Positions 57,791 to 64,000 of a stretch of DNA of 64,000 nucleotides are shown here, piece by piece. The position numbers and the translations under genes are program-made. The stretch spans positions 61,515,434 to 61,579,433 of the forward strand of contig OZ022506.1 of assembly GCA_963989385.1 (NCBI GenBank), read 5' to 3'. Position 1 is the stretch's first letter, and each line of letters starts with the position of its first letter. The notes under the pieces are model-generated. The model made no database searches. It was not told where the DNA came from and worked only from the letters and a program-made list of their open reading frames with translations. The DNA is from Ctena decussata (Eukaryota > Mollusca > Bivalvia > Lucinida > Lucinidae).

Positions 57791-59170
57791 GTCTTTAATA
57801 TACCTGCACTTTCATTATATTTTGACATGAGGACTCTATGTTTAAAGTTGAACGATTTTGAAAAGTTTGAGAGAAATTACTTAACATTGGGTTTTCATAA
57901 AAATTTTCCAAGTAAATCGAATATCAAAGGAAGGACATAATCCTGAAATGATGCTTGAGTATTGGACTTCCTCCGAACGATGTTGCATAGGTCCAGTTTG
58001 TTGACTGTCGATATTACTGTTATTCATGACACATCCCATGAGAAAGCCGACAGACGGTGAAATATAGGATTAAAATGACGCTGCAGTATGACCCAGCATC
58101 TTAAGAAACTGTACGATAGGTATCAGTGTTATCGTTAGTCAGGGAAAGAGGTTTTAATGCTGGTGCTGACACAGATGCTGACTAATGTAGCAGGCCGTGA
58201 TTTATAGGTCAAGATCATAAAGTGGGACAGCAGTGTTGGAGTCCATCTTACAGATAACGCATTTGTCAAGTCCAAACACTGATAGCCACATAGTATTTAG
58301 AATTAAATTCTTACCGTGGTCCGTCAAGGCTTGAGTAGCCAAATTTCGGCTACTCAAGCCTTGTCAGTACCCCTAACAATATCCGATAAAGAAAGCCATA
58401 TAAATCATACTATAACGTTAACATATTAATAAGGCAGTGCTTCAAAGACTGATAAGAGTGTCGAAATTGGTCAGAATGATTAAAATTCGATGATCTAAAA
58501 TAGGAGTCAAACCCAATCAAAAAATCCTCTGATCTCAAATGACAAAAATAAAAATAATCTGCACTATGAATGATGTACGGGGTGACGTTTTACGGCCGCC
58601 ACACGGCACAAAACCAGCTGCAGTGGGGCAAATAAAATCTGGAAGTGTTCCATTGTCGCGAAGTTCACGATCTTCCTATTTATTGACTTTGCTCCTATAC
58701 TTTAATGTATTTTGCTTGAATTTGCTCCATTGCTCCTCAGATGTGTTGGCTTACGTTGCTCCAAAGAAGTAAGTTACTTTACATGCTCCTATGGAGCATC
58801 ATAAGATTTATTTAATGATATGTATGGCTTTCTGATTGTTTTATTGATACCCATGCTTTTCTGTGAAGCATTAGAACAATATAAAAGCTCAAGAAAATTC
58901 ATTTTGATTTTGAATAAGGATAAAAATTTCAAAGGATATGCTGCTACTGTTGAGGTAAAAAATAAAATGGGTTTGAAACAAAGTTGTGTTGTTTTGGCTA
59001 TTAATTTTTGTGGATACAAAGATTCCGTTGTGGTCGAGGAAAAAAAAACATAAGTTGCAATAACGTGATCTCTGTGACATCGGTTGGTGCCTGAACCCGG
59101 GAAGCCAGGACAAAGAACGGTAAAGTTTCTTTCATTAGTAAACCCAAGTTGTGTTAAAAGCAGAACATAC
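57791..59170. other. Intergenic, no recognised gene
   Basis: Short open frames at 58539-58772, 58820-59053 and 58789-59172 have no recognisable domains. A hairpin lies at 58325-58363. Confidence 0.5.
58325..58363. repeat. Perfect 16-bp inverted repeat
   Basis: CAAGGCTTGAGTAGCC and GGCTACTCAAGCCTTG around AAATTTC. Confidence 0.95.
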
Positions 59171-59224
59171 AAATTATTGCGACAAAAGTGTCATATCTGA
59201 CAGGAATCAGGACAAGATATGTCA

Positions 59225-59957
59225 ATATCTTGCAGAAAGAAACAAAAATTGGCCAGGATCTTCTAGGTCACAGACTTGCTGAAACAGTATGACTCCATCA
59301 TTCAGAAGCAGCAAGATAAATGTATCATTAAAAAGGTAGAAAACGCTAATACAAACAGTATCAAACATTACCTGCCTTATCATGCAGTTATTAATCCACA
59401 CAAGCCAAGAACTCCGTGCTGTATACGATGAGTCATCAAAAGCAAAGAAAGATAACAAAAGTTAGAATGAGTGTTTGTACAGACGCCCAGTCATGTTAAA
59501 AGATTTATATGTGTTGTTAATGAGATTTAGACTACATCATATTTCTGTGGTAGCCGACTTAGAGAAAGCCTTCATTCAGACAGGGTTACAAATCAGCCAG
59601 AGAGATGCAACAAGATTCATTTGGTTGAACGACTACAAAGAAGCTAGAAATGACAATGATAACATCCAGGAATAAAGATTCTACCGCGTTCCCATTGGTA
59701 TAATTTCGAGCCCATTTCTTTTGGGAGCAAATATTGAAAGTCATTTGGAACTTTACGAAAGTGAATTAGTATCAAAACTGAAGGATGACATATATGTTGA
59801 CAATGGAATAACAGGAACAAACAGTATTGAGGGTGCTGTTCAGCTGTACCATGGAGCAAAATTAATCTTTCGTGAGGCATCAATGAATCTTCGAGAATGG
59901 ATTTCAAATAATAGTCAGGTGAATCAATTCAAGACAGGGCAAGCTGTGACTCAGTGA
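59225..59957 (+). pseudogene. BEL/Pao reverse transcriptase fragment
   Basis: HYLPYHAVI, VMLKDLYVLLMRFRLH, VADLEKAFIQ, DATRFIWL and the active-site region DIYVDNGITG are visible. There is a premature in-frame stop at 59673-59675 and a frameshift near 59945. The upstream part (59225-59470) is in other frames. Confidence 0.8.
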
Positions 59958-60233
59958 AAGTGCTAGGCTATACATGGAACATAATCAGTGATTCTTTGTG
60001 TCTGAAGAAGCAATCTGTTGCAAAAGAGTCAACAGAACCGACGACGCGAAGTGTACTGAAAGGGTTGTTTTCGCCTGTGCTTCTTAAAGACAAAGTGTTC
60101 CTTTAGTCGTTATAGAGCAAACACATAGAATTGGATGATAAAACCAACAGTGAGGACTTGGTTGGGTGGTCAAGAAAAAGTTGCAACGTTTCAGGACTGT
60201 CAGATGTTTCAGTCAAACGTTGCATCGCTATAA

Positions 60234-60551
60234 GTGATAATGAAAATGTGCATCAATTTATTATTAAATTTAGTCTGTTTTTATGACGCATTATCTTATG
60301 CTTATGCTGCAAGTGTGTATCTGCTACAAAGCAATGGAGAACAGGAATCTAGGTCTGATCTTATATTCTCAAAAACAAGGCTGGCTCCGCGGAAAAAGAT
60401 GTCGATACCAAGGTTAACGTTAGAACTGATGGCTGTAGTCATAGGTGTGAGATGCTTGCAATATGTAAAGCAACAGTTGAGAATTTTATTCGCATGCTCA
60501 CATTTATACATAGATTTACAGTGTGTCTTGAAGTTTTATCAATTCAGATAA
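60234..60551 (+). pseudogene. BEL/Pao A17/RNase H-like fragment
   Basis: YAYAASVYLL, KTRLAPRKKMSIPRLTLELM and IDLQCVLKF are visible; the family's usual sequence is KxRVAPLK..IPRLEL. Followed by frame breaks. Confidence 0.7.
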
Positions 60552-60734
60552 GGACTTATCCATCTTTGTAAAATAGGGTTGAGGAAATATAAAACGGTAA
60601 TGAAATTGTCTTTGGATATGTGTCTACAAAAGAAAACCAGCTGACGTAGCAAACAAGGGAACAGCTGTTCAAAAACTTGTCGATAATCACCTCTGGTGGT
60701 ATGGCTTTAGGTGGTTAACAGGGCCAGAAAATGA

Positions 60735-61800
60735 ATGGCCAGGTTTCCTAATGACAGCGACGAAAACCCTGATCTAGAATATGAATCCGAAATGAAGAAA
60801 TTTGAATCTGTGAAAGGAATAGGATTATTGACTACACATATTTCTGAACTATCAACATATCGTTCGGGTGCTTGTATACTACTTGGAATCAAGTATGAAA
60901 CGTATACGTCGGTCACAAAAATGTTGAGAGTGACAGCCCAAGCCTTTCGCTTCGTCAATAAATTAAGGGGTTCTAAGTGTATGAAAGGACCACTCTCTAG
61001 CTCGGAAATAGATAAAGCGGAGATAATATGGTTGATTAACCTTCAGAAAAAGACGTTTTGTAATGTCTATGACGCAATATCAAAGGAAAAAAACCCAAAC
61101 AACTTGCAAAAACAGCTGGGTATATATGTAGACGACGATGGACTTTTGCATTGCAAAGGGAGGATTGATAAAGCAAACATCAGTGAAAGCGCTAGGCGTC
61201 CTATCCTGCTACCAAAGAATGAAAGATTTACCCACCTACTGATTGTTCACAAACTAAGCTTACATAGTTGTGTATCTCAAACTTTAGGTCAAGTAAGGTA
61301 CAAATATTGGTTACCACATGGTCAGGCAACAGTAAGATCAGTACTACGAACTGTACCGTATGCTGTTGTCATGAAGGTGGTCCGTACAGAATGCCTGTTC
61401 CATTTTCAAGGGCAGCCTTAGACTATCTTGGATCAATGTGTATGAAGACTGATGATGGACATGGGAAAGTTTGGGCGTACTTGTTCACATGTATGGTAAC
61501 GCGTGCAATTTATCTTGAGTTACTACAGGATATGTCTGCAGAAGAATTCCTTTAAGGATTTAGACGATTCATTTCAAACAGAGGTACCCCTTTTGAGGTT
61601 ATAAGTGACAAATGCACTCCAGTTCAAAAAATCAAGTAAAGTGGTGAATTTGTTGTGGAAGAACGTCATAAAGTGCGAAGTAAAGCAAACCTATGCATCA
61701 AATAAAGGTGTGAAATTGACCTATATTGTAGAATTAGCGCCCTGGATGGGGGGTTTCTATGAAAGGTTGGTGAGTCTAGTGAAAAAAGCTTAAAGGAAAA
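60735..61800 (+). pseudogene. BEL/Pao integrase fragments
   Basis: GLLHCKGRI, PILLPKNERFTHLLI and VRYKYWLPHGQ mark the zinc-binding part (frame of 60735). After a shift near 61340, HEGGPYRMPVPFSRAALDYL and TCMVTRAIYLELL mark the core. A stop at 61553-61555 and further shifts lead to WMGGFYERLVSLVKKA near 61740-61790. Confidence 0.8.
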
Positions 61801-62019
61801 CAATCACTCGAAAGTTGCTCTCTTACGTTCAGCTGCAAAATGTTCTAAAAGAGGTCGAGACCGCTGTAAATGCCCGCCACTTGTGTATGTTGGCGGTGAT
61901 ATTGATTCTACAATTGCTCTTTCACCAAAATATTTTCTGACGCTTAATCCAAACACCGGAGCCCCAGAATTAGAGTCTGACAACACTGACATTGACTATA
62001 GCGCATATGAAAGCACAGC

Positions 62020-62350
62020 ATCACGGTTATTGCGGACATGGAAGAAAGGTCAAAAGCTTTAAAATGTATTTTGGAAAATTTAGAGAGACGAATATTTTCT
62101 CAGTTTACGTGAACGAACCCAGAGTGTATTAAGATCGAGGCGAGTACAATCACTTTTTTCACCCAATGTCGATGATGGTGTGTTAATACAGGACGACATT
62201 CCTCGCGGTTGTAGGAAACTGTGAAAAGTGGTAAGTTTAGTGTCCAGTCTTGATGGGTGTGTTAGGTCTGCAAAGGTGTCATTGTCTTCAGGACGTGTCA
62301 TTGCACGGCCATTGAATCGTCTATTTCTTATCGAAGTGAGTGAGGACACC
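62020..62350 (+). pseudogene. BEL/Pao C-terminal DUF5641-like fragment
   Basis: In pieces: SLRERTQSVL, GVLIQDDIPRG, DGCVRSAKVSLSSGRVIARP and LNRLFLIEV. At least two frame breaks or stops. Confidence 0.65.
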
Positions 62351-62400
62351 AGTGAAACTCGTGAATACTGTGAGCAACAGCCGTCGTTATCGTCAAAACA

Positions 62401-62952
62401 AGAATTTTCGAGTTCAAGAACGATGCGAACTGATGCAAAGGAGAAAATAAAACAAATATGATCAGACTGATAAGTATATAAAAATGGCCAGACTAAATAG
62501 TCAAAATTTAAATATGGCTGTTTCTACAAATTTGGAAAAAGAAGAGCACGTTTGTTCCCAATTATAAAGCCTGATAACACAAACTTGTTTTGTTGTCTAA
62601 CTGTATATACGATCGGTGTCAGTGCATTCAATATTCATTTACATATATCCCAGAAAAAATATTTTGTGTGCGTTTACTCTCAATGTAGCTATTTTATGTT
62701 TGTTTCTACTACGGTTGAGTGTGTATACCGTCGTAACAGCCCGTGCAAACAGCTGTGTATGTATCTCAATGGAGCACAGCATTATAGTCGATAATACTGT
62801 TTACCTTTAAAACAGCTGGTGCACATATTCATGAACGTGTGTATTACTGATGGAGCAAACAACTTACAGTGACAGTTTCAGGTGCTCGTGGATAGAGTCA
62901 TTGTGTAGGGAACATTTTATACAGTTCAGTACCAGTTTTAATAACGTCTCTG
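62401..62952. other. Intergenic between the retroelement and the 3' open frame
   Basis: No domain or repeat recognised. It could include the retroelement's 3' LTR, which cannot be shown without the 5' partner. Confidence 0.4.
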
Positions 62953-62979
62953 ATGGTCAGTGTTTATTTCAGAGTCGTC

Positions 62980-64000
62980 ATGCCTGTGTATAAGTGTGAT
63001 ACCTGTGGCCGTAGTTATGGCTATAAGAGGAATGCTGGTATTGAACACTGGAATAATTATTGTGTTGAGGTAAAGTGTTCCAAAACGTTTATACGACGAT
63101 GCGCTCTATCTCTCCATCTTATCACCATACATGGATATATACATATCAGAGCCAGAGAATGTACGTTAAGGGCCCCATGTGGTGATATTCGAGGCGAAAG
63201 TTATTATGAAGACACTAGTGACGATGATAGCATATTTGATCTGATTAAGGAAATTGACGAAATCAGAGAGATAAGAGGTGCAGATGAGAGTGTTATGGAG
63301 TTTGACTTAGATTACTTAGATGATATTACACTGGGGAATGATGATAAAATGGTAGCTTATAGTGCTGAATACAGTACGGTTATGATGGCCGATAATGCTG
63401 AAAATGTGATGTTGAAGGACGGCGAAGTAAGGACAAATTCAATGAGCACGGACGATGATATGATTTCTTACGGGTTGGTTTGGGATGTTAAAACTGAAAG
63501 AAGTGAGTTGATGACAAACGATAAAGTGATTATGGCCAATGGAGTAAATGATTCAGTGGATGAAACAGAAAATTGTATGGCGGCGACATACGAAGCAGAG
63601 AAAAGTAAAGTGAATGATTCAGTGGGTGAAACAGAAAATGGTATGACGGGGACATGCGATGCAGACAAAAGTGCAATGAATGTTTCTGATTATGGAATTG
63701 ATTCAAATGATGGACTGGAAGTTAGTGATGTTAGTGTCAATGATTCTGGATATGGCTACGAGACTGGTGGTGATTGGAAGTGCGATTTTAGTGATGACAA
63801 TGTGAGTGATATGATTGAATCTGATAACATTTCTAATAATGCAGCCAGTGATAGTGTTGCATATGAAGATAATATGATATTAATTAGCAGTGACGACGAA
63901 TCTTCTGGTGCTATTGAACGAGCTCAGATAGAAACATTTACGCAGACATTTATTCTAACTTTAACTAGGAAAGTAAAATATTTGAATGGTCAAGTAGTAA
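62980..64000 (+). CDS. Cys/His-rich, acidic hypothetical protein (runs off the window)
   Basis: 340 codons stay open to the window edge without an intron. The N-terminus has C6-x2-C9-x13-H23-x4-C28, and C33-x12-H46-x4-H51 follows, like a zinc finger pair with atypical spacing (the first Cys of the second finger may be C28). After residue 60 the protein is very acidic and Ser/Asp/Asn-rich. A 22-residue repeat occurs at 189-210 and 211-232 (VNDSV.ETEN.M). ILISSDDES (300-308) looks like a SUMO-interacting motif. I chose ATG 62980 (G at -3); an in-frame ATG at 62953 is possible, and TAG at 62893 bounds the frame. No family is recognised. It could be a host nuclear protein or the product of a mobile element; the BEL/Pao remnant ends about 600 bp upstream. 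Confidence 0.7.
   Translation, partial: MPVYKCDTCGRSYGYKRNAGIEHWNNYCVEVKCSKTFIRRCALSLHLITIHGYIHIRARECTLRAPCGDIRGESYYEDTSDDDSIFDLIKEIDEIREIRGADESVMEFDLDYLDDITLGNDDKMVAYSAEYSTVMMADNAENVMLKDGEVRTNSMSTDDDMISYGLVWDVKTERSELMTNDKVIMANGVNDSVDETENCMAATYEAEKSKVNDSVGETENGMTGTCDADKSAMNVSDYGIDSNDGLEVSDVSVNDSGYGYETGGDWKCDFSDDNVSDMIESDNISNNAASDSVAYEDNMILISSDDESSGAIERAQIETFTQTFILTLTRKVKYLNGQVV

Larger units (their letters stand above)
59220..62400 (+). mobile_element. Decayed BEL/Pao LTR retroelement, pol region
   Basis: Conceptual fragments follow BEL/Pao pol order: reverse transcriptase, the A17/RNase H-like segment, a zinc-binding integrase N-terminus, the integrase core, and a DUF5641-like tail. The frame is broken by in-frame stops and shifts, so no intact polyprotein exists. 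Gag, the protease and the LTRs were not found by eye. Part of the 5' end is missing or too diverged. Confidence 0.85.

Overview
This is an AT-rich eukaryotic window with few genes, introns ending in GT..AG, and heavy loads of dispersed foldback repeats and satellite-bearing elements. The repeat types (tandem units of about 150-180 bp next to (CCGT)n and a terminal hairpin, 'pearl'-like elements, tRNA-derived SINEs, a BEL/Pao retroelement) and the gene content point to a bivalve mollusc. That placement is inference; nothing in the sequence names the species.

Layout. 1-5.3 kb: two satellite-bearing elements, SINE remnants and homopolymers. 5.4-15.2 kb: a four-exon gene for a small proline-rich CD225/dispanin membrane protein; its second intron holds a 4.4-kb element with long terminal inverted repeats and a decayed minus-strand gene. 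15.2-25.8 kb: intergenic repeats, including a 2.4-kb DNA transposon inserted into a satellite element. 27.7-42.1 kb: a second CD225/dispanin gene with the same four-exon structure, a tandem paralogue whose proline-rich exon carries extra AYAPGPGQ repeats. 42-48 kb: foldbacks, a minisatellite and MITE-like repeats. 48.1-49.2 kb, minus strand: an uninterrupted reading frame for a beta-1,3-galactosyltransferase resembling B3GALT6. 49.3-57.8 kb: more satellite-bearing elements. 59.2-62.4 kb: a decayed BEL/Pao pol region. 62.98 kb to the window edge: a long open frame, cut by the window end, coding for a Cys/His-rich N-terminus followed by a very acidic Ser/Asp-rich protein.

The two dispanin genes belong to a larger direct duplication. 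A block upstream of exon 1, all four exons, a 3' flanking block, a minisatellite and a foldback element after it occur in the same order at about 2.1-17.7 kb and 25.8-46.1 kb. The duplicates have since diverged by insertion of mobile elements, mainly in the introns. The other genes show no operon-like or pathway link to them: the galactosyltransferase should act in the Golgi on the glycosaminoglycan linker, and the 3' open frame looks nuclear.
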